51,666 nucleotides of DNA from Prevotella sp. (GTDB taxonomy: Bacteria; Bacteroidota; Bacteroidia; Bacteroidales; Bacteroidaceae), in NCBI GenBank assembly GCA_017509155.1, contig JAFWQE010000177.1, positions 1 through 51,666 of the forward strand. Reading direction: 5' to 3'. The notes beneath the pieces are model-generated. The model ran no database searches. It was not told the DNA's origin and saw only the letters and a program-made list of their open reading frames with translations. Positions 37,749 to 47,985 of this stretch are shown here, piece by piece (position 1 is the stretch's first letter; each line of letters starts with the position of its first letter). Made by a program: the position numbers and the translations under genes.

Positions 37749-40250
37749 GTGAAAATAATTCTCAACGTGAACATCAGGACTACAACGCTATTCTTATGCC
37801 TCATGGCACAGCTGTGCTGCATGGGGCAAGGCCGTTTTACGGTCAGGAAAATGGGCGGCAATGCCGTCAGAATCAGGTATACACAGACCGACAGCCGGAC
37901 AGGTAACCTGCCCGAATGGATCTATGTGGACAACGGCGATGGCGAAGACAACGGCCTCGAAGTGAAAGCCGACGAGGCAACAGGCATCGTGACCATCGTC
38001 GACAAAAAGCATGGCACAGCCTTCACCGCGACCAGGCACCAGACAGCAAACGGCGGCGTGGCGCTGACCATCGCGTCGCCCGAGGACGAGTGTCTGTTCG
38101 GCCTCGGACAGTTCCAGGACGGAGAGACCAACCTGCGCGGACTGTCGAGAAGGCTGACGCAGGTGAACACGCAGATATCGGTTCCCATGATGCTCTCGAG
38201 CAAGGGATGGGGTCTGCTGTGGAACAACTACGGACTGACGGAGTTGAACCCGGGCAAGGACAGCGTGAGACTGGAACGGCAGGCGGGCAGCGGCGAGACG
38301 GAAGTGGTGGACGTGACTTCGACGGAAGGTGGAAAGAAGGAGGTGCGCCAGCGCAACATCTTCGCCGCCACCATCGACATTGCCGAGGAAGGCGACTATG
38401 CCCTGCTGCTCGACGTGGGACAGAAGATGGCGCGCCGTCATAACCTCTGCGTGGACGGTGAGACGGTGGTGGAGATGCAGAACCTGTGGCTGCCGCCCAC
38501 GGCCTCGGCCACGGTACACCTGAAGGCAGGAAGCCACACGCTGACGGCCGAGCTGGCCGACGGCGACCATCCGGTGGTATTCTACGGAAAGACGGGGAAC
38601 ACGACCGTGCTACGCTCGCCCGTCGGCGAGGCCGTGGACTACACGGTGTTCATGGGAACGCCCGATGAAATCATGGCCACCTACAGAAAACTGACGGGCA
38701 AGGCGCCGCTCATGCCGCAATGGGCACTGGGATACATCCATTGCCGCGAGCGCTTCCACTCGCAAGACGAGATACTGGCCACGGCACAGCGCTTCAGACA
38801 GGAACGGCTGCCCATCGACGTCATCGTGCAGGACTGGCAATACTGGGGTCGCCACGGATGGAACTCCATGAAGTTCGACGAGGCCAACTACCCTACTCCA
38901 CGCCTGCTCACCGACAGTCTCCACAAGATGAACATCCGACTGATGCTCAGCGTTTGGTCGAAGATAGACAAGAACTCGGAGGTGGGGCGCGAGATGGAGC
39001 GACAGGGTTTCTACATCCCACAGACGGACTGGATAGACTTCTTCAACCCCAAGGCTGCCGAGGCCTACTGGCAGAACTTCAGCCAGCGGCTGCTGCCACT
39101 GGGCATCGACGCATGGTGGCAGGATGCCACGGAGCCGGAGAACGACGACCTGGCTGGCAGACGCGTGGCCAACGGACAGATAGACGGCAACCGCGTGCGC
39201 AACATCTACCCGCTGCTGGTGTGCAAGACGGTGTATGAGGGACTGCGCAAGGACAAGCCGCAACAGCGGCCCATGATACTGACGCGCTGCGGATTCCCGG
39301 GCATTCAGCGCTATGGCGCTGCACTGTGGTCGGGCGACGTGGGCAACGACTGGGAGACCTTCCGCCGACAGATCACGGCAGGACTGGGACTGCAGGCTGC
39401 CGGCATTCCCTGGTGGACCTATGATGCCGGCGGGTTCTTCCGACCCAGAGACCAATACCACGACAAGGACTACATAGAGAGGATGCTGCGATGGATAGAG
39501 ACCAGTGTGTATCTCCCCCTGATGCGTGTGCACGGCTACATGAGCGACACGGAGCCCTGGAACTACGGCGACGAGGCGAAACACCACATCGGCCGGTGCC
39601 TGGAGGAACGCTACAGTCTGCTGCCCTACATCTACTCGAACGCCGCTGCCGTGGCCTTCGAGGGGAGTACGCTGATGCGCCCGCTCATCTTCGACTTCTG
39701 CAACGATGAGGAGGCACTGCGCCAAAAACACAACTATATGTTCGGACGGGCACTGCTCGTCAGTCCGGTAACGGAGCCTCACGCCAGCTCATGGCAGACC
39801 TACATGCCGAAGAACGCTGCAGGATGGTATGACTACCGCACTGGCAAGCACCTGGACGGTGGACAGACGGTGACGGCCACGGCGATGGCTGACGGCATGC
39901 TCGCCATGCCCGTCTATGCCAAAGGCGGCAGCATCGTCACCACAACCACGCCCGCACAGCATGCCATCGGCCAGCATTCGCCCATCACCATCCACATCTA
40001 TCCCGGAGCCGACGCACGGTTCACGCTCTATGAGGACGACGGCACAACCAACGAGTACGAGCAAGGACAGTGCAGCCGCATCATGATGGAATGGAACGAA
40101 CAGAAGAGGGAGCTGACCATCCATCAGCGTGAAGGATCGTTCCCCGAAATGGAAGGAAAAAGGCAGTTCACCATCGTGCTGCCCAACGGATGGCAGAAGA
40201 CCATCAGCTACAAAGGAAAGAAAATACGGATGAAAGTCTCAGGAAATTGA
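37749..40250 (+). CDS. GH31 alpha-glycosidase with PA14-like insert (probable alpha-xylosidase)
   Basis: An 833-residue secreted GH31 enzyme (signal peptide about 1-26). The N-terminal beta-sandwich is interrupted by a PA14-like module (about 205-300, EEGDYALLLDVGQKMARRHNLCVDGE... LKAGSHTLTAEL). The barrel (about 315-690) has nucleophile Asp459 in AWWQDATEPE and acid/base Asp530 in WSGDVGNDWETF, with C-terminal sandwich domains after it (YEDDGTTNEYE). A PA14 insert is typical of bacterial alpha-xylosidases such as Cellvibrio Xyl31A. GH31 enzymes in Bacteroides complex-xylan loci also act on side chains. It is the first gene of an operon with GH97, GH95 and GH43-GH43. Alpha-glucosidase activity cannot be excluded. 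Confidence 0.88.
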   Translation: MKIILNVNIRTTTLFLCLMAQLCCMGQGRFTVRKMGGNAVRIRYTQTDSRTGNLPEWIYVDNGDGEDNGLEVKADEATGIVTIVDKKHGTAFTATRHQTANGGVALTIASPEDECLFGLGQFQDGETNLRGLSRRLTQVNTQISVPMMLSSKGWGLLWNNYGLTELNPGKDSVRLERQAGSGETEVVDVTSTEGGKKEVRQRNIFAATIDIAEEGDYALLLDVGQKMARRHNLCVDGETVVEMQNLWLPPTASATVHLKAGSHTLTAELADGDHPVVFYGKTGNTTVLRSPVGEAVDYTVFMGTPDEIMATYRKLTGKAPLMPQWALGYIHCRERFHSQDEILATAQRFRQERLPIDVIVQDWQYWGRHGWNSMKFDEANYPTPRLLTDSLHKMNIRLMLSVWSKIDKNSEVGREMERQGFYIPQTDWIDFFNPKAAEAYWQNFSQRLLPLGIDAWWQDATEPENDDLAGRRVANGQIDGNRVRNIYPLLVCKTVYEGLRKDKPQQRPMILTRCGFPGIQRYGAALWSGDVGNDWETFRRQITAGLGLQAAGIPWWTYDAGGFFRPRDQYHDKDYIERMLRWIETSVYLPLMRVHGYMSDTEPWNYGDEAKHHIGRCLEERYSLLPYIYSNAAAVAFEGSTLMRPLIFDFCNDEEALRQKHNYMFGRALLVSPVTEPHASSWQTYMPKNAAGWYDYRTGKHLDGGQTVTATAMADGMLAMPVYAKGGSIVTTTTPAQHAIGQHSPITIHIYPGADARFTLYEDDGTTNEYEQGQCSRIMMEWNEQKRELTIHQREGSFPEMEGKRQFTIVLPNGWQKTISYKGKKIRMKVSGN

Positions 40251-40254
40251 TTGA

Positions 40255-40417
40255 GGAGTATAGAAGTTGCAGAAGATACAGAGGTTAGTTTAGTCAGCTC
40301 CATTTAAAAGACTATAGCGCCAAAAGTATCGTCTGCCGCTCGACCTTGGTCGCTCTGCTTGCAGAGAACTCCTGCAACTCCTGTAACTCCTGCAACTCCT
40401 GTAACTCCTGAACTCCT
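40255..40417. repeat. Palindromic repeat with 9-bp AACTCCTGY tandem units
   Basis: Five tandem 9-bp units (AACTCCTGC / AACTCCTGT) fill 40367-40417. The left side (GGAGTATAGAAGTTGCAGAAG) is a degenerate inverse arm. A CTCTGCTTGCAGAG hairpin at 40353-40366 recurs at 49176-49189. It lies in the 213-bp gap between GH31 and GH97, inside the operon. Confidence 0.65.
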
Positions 40418-40463
40418 CACAACCACTAGAAAAGAAAATTATCCTATAAAAACCTAAAAAGAA

Positions 40464-42416
40464 ATGACAAGAACCCTTCACTTCTGCACACTGCTGTTGC
40501 TGCTGCCAGCCATCGTCATGGCACAGACCAGCACCACGGCGAAGAGCCCTAACGGCCGCATCGCACTGGAACTGACTCTCGACAACGGAACGCCCAGCTA
40601 CAGCGTCAGCTATGACGGACAGCAGGCCATCGGGAAGTCCGCACTCGGCATCGTAACCAACATGGGCGACTACAGTAACAACCTCAGCCTGAAAGGCACC
40701 GAAACACGCGACATCAACAAGCAGTACTCGCTGACGAACATCAAGCAAAGCCACGTGAACTACGCCGCGACAGAACTGGTGGCCCACTACGAGCAAGACG
40801 GACGGCAGGTGCTCGACATCATCTTCCGCATCAGCAACCGCGACGTGGCCTTCCGCTACAAGGTGCTTCCCAAGCGCGACACCAGGGTGTGCGTGGTCAA
40901 GGAGGAACAGAGTTTCTTCAGCCTACCTGAACAGTCCACGTCGTTCCTCTGTCCGCAGTCGAAGCCCATGGGCGGCTTTGCCCGCACCTCGCCCAGCTAT
41001 GAGACACCCTACACACTGGACGAGCCCGTGGGAAAGAACGGCTGGGGCGAAGGCTACACATTCCCTTGTCTGTTCAAGGTTGGGCCACAAAACATTTGGG
41101 TGCTCATCAGCGAGACGGGCACCGACGGCGACTATGTGGGCTGTCGTCTGCTAAACAAGCAGGGAGGCAGCTACTGCATCGGGTTCCCACAGAGCGGCGA
41201 GCTGAACGGCGCGGGCTCCACGACGCCGTCGATGGCCCTGCCCGGCGAGACACCCTGGCGCACCATCACCATCGGAACACTGGCCGACATCGTGGAGACC
41301 ACGGTGCCCTTCGACCTCGTGAAGCTGAAGTATGAAGCCTCACAAGACTACTCTTCCATATATGGAAAGGGTTCTTGGAGCTGGATTATCGGCATGGACC
41401 CCTCATGCAATTTCGACGAGCAGAAACGCTACATCGACTTCTCGGCAGCCATGGGCTATCAGAGCGTACTCATCGACGCCTTCTGGGACAAGCAGATAGG
41501 CTACGAGGGCATTGCACAGCTCGCACGCTACGGAAAGGAAAAAGGCGTGGGACTCTTCCTATGGTACAATTCCAACGGTTCGTGGAATGATGCGCCACAG
41601 ACGCCCATCGGCAAGATGAACAACTCGCGCATCCGTCGCGAGGAGATGCGATGGATGCTGCAAAACGGCATCCGCGGCATCAAGGTGGACTTCTTCGGCG
41701 GCGACAAGCAGCCGATGATGCAACTCTATGAGGACATTCTGAGCGACGCCAACGACTACGGACTGCTGGTCATCTTCCACGGCTGCACACTGCCCCGCGG
41801 CTGGGAGCGCATGTATCCCAACTACGCAGCCAGCGAGGCTGTGCTCGCTTCTGAGAACCTGCACTTCGGACAGGGGGCCTGCGATGCAGAGGCGCGCAAT
41901 GCCTGCATCCATCCCTTCATCAGGAACACGGTGGGAGCCATGGACTTCGGCGGCTCTACGCTCAACAAGTACTATGGAGCCGACAACCAGCACGGAACGG
42001 TGCGCCGCACCAGCGACGTGTTTGCCTTGGCCACCGCGGTGCTCTTCCAGAGTCCGGTGCAACATTTCGCACTGGCACCCAACAACCTCACCGACGCTCC
42101 CGCCTGGGCCATCGACTTCATGAAGCAGGTGCCAACGACATGGGATGAGGTGCGTTTCATCGACGGTTACCCAGGACAGTACATCATCTTGGCGCGCCGC
42201 CACGGCGACAAGTGGTTTGTTGTCGGGGCGAATGCCGAGAAAGAACCGCTGAAGAAAACCATCACCCTGCCCATGTTCGAGAAAGGCACCGCATTGAAGG
42301 TCTACAGCGACAACGCACAGCTTGAAGGCAGCGTGAAGAGTATCAAACAAACCAAAAAGCAACAGGTCAGCATCGTCATTCCCTGCAATGGCGGACTTGT
42401 TATCACCAACGAATAA
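40464..42416 (+). CDS. GH97 alpha-glycosidase (probable retaining alpha-galactosidase)
   Basis: A 650-residue secreted GH97 (signal peptide about 1-20). It has an N-terminal beta-super-sandwich (about 22-280), a (beta/alpha)8 catalytic barrel (about 290-570, [42 protein letters not shown]) and a C-terminal sandwich. Within GH97 the inverting SusB-type glucosidases lack, and the retaining alpha-galactosidases (such as BT1871) have, an Asp nucleophile in the KVDF motif. Here Asp409 in GIKVDF is present, so the galactosidase type is predicted. It lies 8 bp before the GH95 gene. This fits removal of terminal alpha-D-galactose from complex xylan side chains. Confidence 0.88.
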   Translation: MTRTLHFCTLLLLLPAIVMAQTSTTAKSPNGRIALELTLDNGTPSYSVSYDGQQAIGKSALGIVTNMGDYSNNLSLKGTETRDINKQYSLTNIKQSHVNYAATELVAHYEQDGRQVLDIIFRISNRDVAFRYKVLPKRDTRVCVVKEEQSFFSLPEQSTSFLCPQSKPMGGFARTSPSYETPYTLDEPVGKNGWGEGYTFPCLFKVGPQNIWVLISETGTDGDYVGCRLLNKQGGSYCIGFPQSGELNGAGSTTPSMALPGETPWRTITIGTLADIVETTVPFDLVKLKYEASQDYSSIYGKGSWSWIIGMDPSCNFDEQKRYIDFSAAMGYQSVLIDAFWDKQIGYEGIAQLARYGKEKGVGLFLWYNSNGSWNDAPQTPIGKMNNSRIRREEMRWMLQNGIRGIKVDFFGGDKQPMMQLYEDILSDANDYGLLVIFHGCTLPRGWERMYPNYAASEAVLASENLHFGQGACDAEARNACIHPFIRNTVGAMDFGGSTLNKYYGADNQHGTVRRTSDVFALATAVLFQSPVQHFALAPNNLTDAPAWAIDFMKQVPTTWDEVRFIDGYPGQYIILARRHGDKWFVVGANAEKEPLKKTITLPMFEKGTALKVYSDNAQLEGSVKSIKQTKKQQVSIVIPCNGGLVITNE

Positions 42417-42424
42417 CGCATCCT

Positions 42425-44908
42425 ATGAAGAAAGCCATTCTCTCCGTCGTATTCCTGCTGACCACGTTCTCTGCGATGGCACAGCAACACCGACTTTGGT
42501 ACAGTCAGCCGGCGTCACACTGGCTGGAGGCTCTTCCCGTTGGCAACTCCCATCTGGGCGCCATGGTGTTTGGCGGTACGGAAAGCGAGACCATTCAGCT
42601 GAACGAAGAGACCTTCTGGTCGGGCTCGCCCCACGACAACAACTCGCCAGAGGCCAAGGCGCACCTTCAGGAAGTGAGAGACCTGATATTCCAAGGGAAA
42701 GAAGAAGAGGCTCATAAAATCATTGACCAGTATTTCTTCAAGGGTCCCCACGGCATGCGTTTCCTGCCTTTGGGCAACCTGAAAATGACGTTCGGCCACA
42801 AGGACGCAACCAACTATGAACGGGCACTGAACCTGGGCGACGCGACTACAACCACCTCTTATGTATGTAATGGGGTGAAATTCGAGCGCACTGTGTTCGC
42901 CTCACAAACCGATAATGTCATCGTGGTCCATATCAAGGCCAACAAGAAGAAGGCCTTGTCGTTCAAAGTTGATTTCGACAGTCCGTTGGAGACGTCCAAG
43001 ACAGCATATCTGTCTTCACCCCTCACATCTGCATCCAAAGCGCTGAAAGCTGCAGACAAATCCGTTCATCACCTGACGGCAACCGTCAAGAATGTGGAAC
43101 ATGAAGGTATCAAGGGAAATCTGTATGCTGATTGTCATGCGGTGGTCAAGGCAGACGGAAAGACGACGGAGCAGGATAACGTCATCGTTGTCTCGAACGC
43201 CACGGAGGCTTTCATCTTCATCACTGCTGCCACAAACTTCGTGAACTACCACGACACGAGTGCCAATCCCAGTGCCAAGAACGTGGAGACGCTGCGGGGA
43301 ATAGACCAGTTCAACTACAACCAGCTCCTGAACCGCCACCTCCAGAAATACCAGGAACAGTACAATCGCGTGTCGCTGATGCTGCCGAAGTCGGAGAATT
43401 CCGGCCTGCAGACCGACCAGCGTCTTGCTGCTTTTGCGGGTGGGAAAGACCTCGACATGGTGTCGCTGATGATGCAGTATGGGCGCTATCTCCTCATCTC
43501 GTCGTCGCAGCCCGGCGGACAGGCTGCCAACCTGCAAGGAGTGTGGAACGACAAGGTGAACGCTCCATGGGACTCGAAATACACCATCAACATCAATGCG
43601 GAGATGAACTACTGGCCCGCCCTCGTCGGCAATCTGGCAGAGACGCAGGAACCGTTGTTCAGCATGATTGACGACCTGAGCCACACGGGCACCATCACCG
43701 CGCAGCAGATGTATGGCTGCCGCGGATGGGTGGCCCACCACAACACCGACATCTGGCGCATTGCAGGACCGGTGGACGGCACCACCTGGGGCATGTTCCC
43801 CACGGGAGGCGCCTGGCTCACCACACATCTCTGGCAGCACTATCTCTTCACTGGCGACAAGGACTTCCTGGCCCGCCACTGGCCCGCCATGAAGGGCGCT
43901 GCCGACTTTCTCATCGACTATATGCAGGTACATCCCGAATACGGATGGCTCGTCACCGCACCCACCGTGTCGCCTGAGCATGGTCCCGTGGGTAAGAAGA
44001 CCACTGTCACAGCAGGCTCAACCATGGACAACCAGATAGTGTTCGACGTGCTGAGCCAGACACTCCAGGCCGCCGACGTGTTAGGCATCAGCGACGCGTC
44101 GCTCACCTCACTTCGCACTGCGCTCGACAAACTGCCGCCCATGCAGATTGGCCGCTACGGACAGCTGCAGGAATGGCTCATCGACGGCGACGATCCTAAC
44201 GACCAGCACCGCCATGTTTCGCATCTCTATGGACTCTATCCCTCCAATCAGATTTCTCCTTACACCCATCCCGAACTATTCCAGGCTGCCAAGACGACGC
44301 TGCAGCAACGCGGCGACATGGCCACAGGATGGAGTCTTGGCTGGAAAATCAATTTCTGGGCTCGACTGCTTGACGGCAACCACGCCTACCAGATTGTGAA
44401 GAACATGCTCCACCTGCTGCCCGACGACAGAAAGATGAGAGAATATCCCGACGGCCGCACCTATCCCAACCTCTTCGATGCTCACCCGCCTTTCCAGATA
44501 GACGGGAACTTCGGCTTCTCCGCCGGCATCTGCGAGATGCTGTTGCAGAGCCACGACGGCGCAGTACACCTGTTGCCGGCACTGCCCGGTGAATGGGCCA
44601 ATGGACAGGTGAAGGGCCTGCGTGCCCGTGGTGGCTTCACGGTCGACATCGAATGGAAAGACGGCGCACCCACACAGGTCACCGTTCATTCTTCCATCGG
44701 TGGAACACTTCGTCTGCGTTCCTACTGGCCATTGAAGGGCAAAGGGCTCCGTCAGGCAAGCGGCACCTGCAACAACCCACTGCTGCAGTCGGCCCACATC
44801 AGACAGCCACTGGTCCACGTCACTTCTGCCGATGTCTCGCCGGCTCAAAAAGTCTATGAATACGACATCGAGACAGCTCCAGGAGTTTCATACAGTTTTA
44901 CGAAATAA
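42425..44908 (+). CDS. GH95 alpha-L-galactosidase / alpha-L-fucosidase
   Basis: An 827-residue secreted GH95 (signal peptide about 1-20). It has an N-terminal sandwich ([23 protein letters not shown]), an (alpha/alpha)6 catalytic barrel, and a C-terminal beta domain. Catalytic parts: Asn389/Asn391 in [14 protein letters not shown], Glu583 in [10 protein letters not shown] and Asp693 in [11 protein letters not shown]. Fucosidases such as Bifidobacterium AfcA usually have His two residues before the first catalytic Asn; here it is Thr387. The characterised alpha-L-galactosidase from the B. ovatus complex-xylan locus also lacks that His, as I recall. With GH31, GH97 and GH43 neighbours, L-galactose on cereal xylan is the likelier target than fucose. 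Gap to the next gene: 14 bp. Confidence 0.88.
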   Translation: MKKAILSVVFLLTTFSAMAQQHRLWYSQPASHWLEALPVGNSHLGAMVFGGTESETIQLNEETFWSGSPHDNNSPEAKAHLQEVRDLIFQGKEEEAHKIIDQYFFKGPHGMRFLPLGNLKMTFGHKDATNYERALNLGDATTTTSYVCNGVKFERTVFASQTDNVIVVHIKANKKKALSFKVDFDSPLETSKTAYLSSPLTSASKALKAADKSVHHLTATVKNVEHEGIKGNLYADCHAVVKADGKTTEQDNVIVVSNATEAFIFITAATNFVNYHDTSANPSAKNVETLRGIDQFNYNQLLNRHLQKYQEQYNRVSLMLPKSENSGLQTDQRLAAFAGGKDLDMVSLMMQYGRYLLISSSQPGGQAANLQGVWNDKVNAPWDSKYTININAEMNYWPALVGNLAETQEPLFSMIDDLSHTGTITAQQMYGCRGWVAHHNTDIWRIAGPVDGTTWGMFPTGGAWLTTHLWQHYLFTGDKDFLARHWPAMKGAADFLIDYMQVHPEYGWLVTAPTVSPEHGPVGKKTTVTAGSTMDNQIVFDVLSQTLQAADVLGISDASLTSLRTALDKLPPMQIGRYGQLQEWLIDGDDPNDQHRHVSHLYGLYPSNQISPYTHPELFQAAKTTLQQRGDMATGWSLGWKINFWARLLDGNHAYQIVKNMLHLLPDDRKMREYPDGRTYPNLFDAHPPFQIDGNFGFSAGICEMLLQSHDGAVHLLPALPGEWANGQVKGLRARGGFTVDIEWKDGAPTQVTVHSSIGGTLRLRSYWPLKGKGLRQASGTCNNPLLQSAHIRQPLVHVTSADVSPAQKVYEYDIETAPGVSYSFTK

Positions 44909-44922
44909 CAATCACATATTAT

Positions 44923-47721
44923 ATGAAAAAGATATTTCTTTCCCTGATGGCGTGCATAGCCACACTGAACTGCATTGCGCAGAATCCTTTTGTACAAACC
45001 TGGTGCACCAGCGACCCGGCACCTATGGTGCACAATGGCAGACTCTATGTCTATACCGGACACGATGAAGACGGCGCTGACTTCTTCTGGATGCAGGAAT
45101 GGCGCGTCTACAGTACTGCCGACATGGTGAACTGGACCGACCACGGCTCACCTTTGGCATTGGAGAGTTTCTCTTGGGCCGACGACCGCGCATGGGCAAG
45201 CCAGTGCATCGAGCGCGACGGAAAGTTCTACTGGTACATCTGCGCCCACTCCAGAATCTCCAAGGGCATGGCCATCGGCGTTGCCGTTGGCGACTCGCCC
45301 ACGGGTCCTTTCCACGATCCGCTGGGCAAGCCGCTTTTCGAGAACGGCTCGTGGGACCACATCGACCCCACCGTCATGATTGATGACGACGGACAAGCCT
45401 GGCTCATGTGGGGCAATCCGCAGGTGTATTACCTGAAGCTCAACCGCGACATGATTTCCTACGAAGGCGAGGTGGGCCAGCTGCCTATGACAGAACAGGC
45501 CTTCGGCAGTCCGCGCATGGACCAACGTGAGAAGGGAAAGACCTATAAAGACAGCTACGTGGAAGGTCCCTGGCTGATGAAGGCTCCACAAGGAGTGGCA
45601 AAGAACAATGCCTACTACCTTCTTTATGCCGCTGGCGGCGTGCCTGAGCATATCGCCTACAGTACGGCGCCGTCGCCCACAGGTCCCTGGACCTACGCCG
45701 GGCAGGTCATGCCGCTCTGCGACACCAACTCGTTTACCAACCACTGCGGTGTGGCCGACTTCATGGGCCACCACTACTTCTTCTACCATACGGGCCATCT
45801 GCCGCAGGGCGGTGGTTTCGGCCGCAGTGTGGCCGTGGAGGAGTTCCAGTACAACAAAGACGGCTCCTTCCCCACCATCATGCCCACCAACGAGGGCGTG
45901 AAGCCTGTGGCAACGTTCTCGCCCTACCAACGCGTGGAGGCCGAGACCATGGCATTCTCGCGTGGCGTAAAGACGGAGCAGAACAACGAGGTGGGCGTCT
46001 ACGTCACCGACATTCACAACGGCGACTACATCAAGCTGCAGAACGTGGACTTCGCCAACCGCATCCCGCGCACCTTCTCCGCACGAGTAGCCAGCGGACT
46101 GCGAGGCGGACAGATAGAGCTGCGACTCGACAGCGTCCAGGGCCAGCGTATCGGAACGCTACAGGTGCCTGCCACCGGAGGATGGGAGCAGTGGCAGACC
46201 ATCACCATCGACCTGCCGCCCGTGGCACAGCTGCCCACGAAAGTGTGTTCACTCTACCTCGTCTTCACCGGACGAAAGGGACCCAAACTCTTCAACTTCG
46301 ACTGGTGGGAGATGCGTGGCCTCGAGCAGGTCAACATGCCGCTCTTCCAGACGAAGTTCACAGCCGACCCGTCACCGCTTGTGGTGGGCGACACCATCTT
46401 CCTCTACACGTCGCACGACTCCTCACCCGAATATATCGCCGACGAGAACGAACGGAGTTCGGCCGGTTTCTTCATGTACGACTGGCTGCTGTGGAGCACC
46501 ACCGACATGGTGAACTGGACTGAGCACGGCGCTGTGGCCTCGCTCAAGGACTTCTCATGGCGCAGCCGCGACAACGGAGGCTGGGCTATCCAGACCGTAG
46601 AGCGCAACGGCAAATACTACCTCTATGCCCCACTCCACGGCCACGGCATCGGCGTGCTGGTGGCCGACTCGCCCTATGGTCCTTTCCACGACCCACTGGG
46701 CAAGCCGCTTGTATGGCAACAGGAACACTGGGACGACATCGACCCAACGGTCTACATCGACGACGACGGACAGGCCTACATGTACTGGGGCAACCCCAAT
46801 ACCTACTATGCCCTGCTCAACGACGACATGATATCGCTGAAGAGCGACATCGTGAAGCTCGACTACCACATCGAACACTATCAGGAAGGTCCGTGGCTCT
46901 ACAAGAAGAACATCAACGGAGCCACTCACTACTACCTCTCCTACGCTTCTACCTGCTGCCCCGAAGCCTTGGGCTATGCCATGAGCGACAAGCCCACAGG
47001 TCCGTGGACATCGAAAGGCTACATCATGAGGCCCACAGAGCGCGACCGCGGCAACCATCCGGGCATCTGCGACTTCAAGGGACATTCATACGTGTTCGGA
47101 CAGAACTACGACCTCATGCACCTTGAGACTTACATTCATCATGAGCGTCGCTCTGTGTCGGCCACGGAAATGCACTACAACGCCGACGGCACCATCCAGG
47201 AGGTGCCCTACTGGCTCGACCAGCAGCCCCTGCAACAGCTGCACTGGCTGAATCCCTACCAGCGTGTGGAGGCAGAGACCATGAACTGGGGCTTCGGACT
47301 GAAGTCGGCTAAGATGGGCTTTGAGAACACGGGCATCGTGGAACGTATGCTGCCCTCGGCAGGCCGCTGCAACATGTATCTCTACGACATCAACGACGGC
47401 GAATACATCCGCCTGCGCGGCGTCGACTTCTCGGCAGACCAGAACACCAAGGGCGCCGGCAAGTTCAGCATCAGTGCCGCCGCCACAGGGCGTTGCACGG
47501 TCACACTGAGACTCGACAGCACCGACGGTCCCGTCATTGCCACAGCCGTCATCAACGCCACCACCAAACAGCTTGAGCCAGCCTCAGCGTCCGTCAACCA
47601 GAACCTCTTCCGCCTGTTTAATGCAAAGGTGAAGCAGGCAACAGGTGTCCACGACCTCTACATCTGTTTCTCAGAGGTACAGGGAGACGTCTGCCTCGAC
47701 TGGTGGCAGTTCAAACGATAA
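44923..47721 (+). CDS. Tandem GH43-CBM6-GH43-CBM6 enzyme (arabinofuranosidase / xylosidase)
   Basis: A 932-residue secreted protein (signal peptide about 1-20) with two complete units: GH43 (about 22-325) plus CBM6 (about 328-462), then GH43 (about 465-775) plus CBM6 (about 785-932). Both catalytic triads are present: Asp31, Asp148 and Glu214 in the first (CTSDPAP, HIDPTVM, YVEGPW); Asp482, Asp607 and Glu655 in the second (FTADPSP, DIDPTVY, YQEGPW). Both CBMs begin with NPYQRVEAETM/SPYQRVEAETM and end in FDWWEMRG / LDWWQFKR, typical CBM6 edges. The halves are diverged duplicates, so they may hit different linkages, for example singly and doubly substituted xyloses. It is the last gene of its operon; the terminator lies 56 bp after the stop. 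Confidence 0.9.
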   Translation: MKKIFLSLMACIATLNCIAQNPFVQTWCTSDPAPMVHNGRLYVYTGHDEDGADFFWMQEWRVYSTADMVNWTDHGSPLALESFSWADDRAWASQCIERDGKFYWYICAHSRISKGMAIGVAVGDSPTGPFHDPLGKPLFENGSWDHIDPTVMIDDDGQAWLMWGNPQVYYLKLNRDMISYEGEVGQLPMTEQAFGSPRMDQREKGKTYKDSYVEGPWLMKAPQGVAKNNAYYLLYAAGGVPEHIAYSTAPSPTGPWTYAGQVMPLCDTNSFTNHCGVADFMGHHYFFYHTGHLPQGGGFGRSVAVEEFQYNKDGSFPTIMPTNEGVKPVATFSPYQRVEAETMAFSRGVKTEQNNEVGVYVTDIHNGDYIKLQNVDFANRIPRTFSARVASGLRGGQIELRLDSVQGQRIGTLQVPATGGWEQWQTITIDLPPVAQLPTKVCSLYLVFTGRKGPKLFNFDWWEMRGLEQVNMPLFQTKFTADPSPLVVGDTIFLYTSHDSSPEYIADENERSSAGFFMYDWLLWSTTDMVNWTEHGAVASLKDFSWRSRDNGGWAIQTVERNGKYYLYAPLHGHGIGVLVADSPYGPFHDPLGKPLVWQQEHWDDIDPTVYIDDDGQAYMYWGNPNTYYALLNDDMISLKSDIVKLDYHIEHYQEGPWLYKKNINGATHYYLSYASTCCPEALGYAMSDKPTGPWTSKGYIMRPTERDRGNHPGICDFKGHSYVFGQNYDLMHLETYIHHERRSVSATEMHYNADGTIQEVPYWLDQQPLQQLHWLNPYQRVEAETMNWGFGLKSAKMGFENTGIVERMLPSAGRCNMYLYDINDGEYIRLRGVDFSADQNTKGAGKFSISAAATGRCTVTLRLDSTDGPVIATAVINATTKQLEPASASVNQNLFRLFNAKVKQATGVHDLYICFSEVQGDVCLDWWQFKR

Positions 47722-47776
47722 ACCTCTGCAACCGTACCGTGCTCTTCCCCGCACGGTACAACAGCCTTTTACAAGC

Positions 47777-47815
47777 AGACAGCCCAGGGCGTGAACCCTG
47801 GGCTGTCTTTTATTA
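47777..47815 (+). terminator. Terminator of the GH31-GH97-GH95-GH43 operon
   Basis: A 13-bp perfect stem AGACAGCCCAGGG (47777-47789) / CCCTGGGCTGTCT (47796-47808), a 6-nt loop, and TTTTATTATT after it. Confidence 0.92.
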
Positions 47816-47816
47816 T

Positions 47817-47950
47817 TATTCAACTTTCGCAGACTCTGCTTGTCTTTTGGAGTGTAGGAGTTTAGGAGTTTGGGAGTTTGGACGATAGTGTTGACGTGCT
47901 CGTTAGCAAAAGCCTAATGCAAGAACTATTGTCTAAACTCTTAGTCTGGC
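47817..47950. repeat. Palindromic intergenic repeat with a conserved core (copy 2)
   Basis: The core at 47877-47940 (TTTGGACGATAGTGTTGACG ... AGCAAAAGCCTAATGCAAGA) matches 9603-9666 closely. It is flanked by GGAGTTTAGGAGTTTGGGAG. It begins with TTCAACTTTCGCAGACTCTG (47820-47839), a module also found in inverse form around 51553-51578. Confidence 0.75.
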
Positions 47951-47985
47951 GAAACTTGTTTCTCTGGGCGCAAGCGCCGCAAGCA

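Noticed and set aside
40255-40417. Terminator splitting the GH31 and GH97 genes into separate transcripts
   Set aside because: The arms pair imperfectly and no T-run follows; no promoter box was seen before GH97, so a single operon is more likely.
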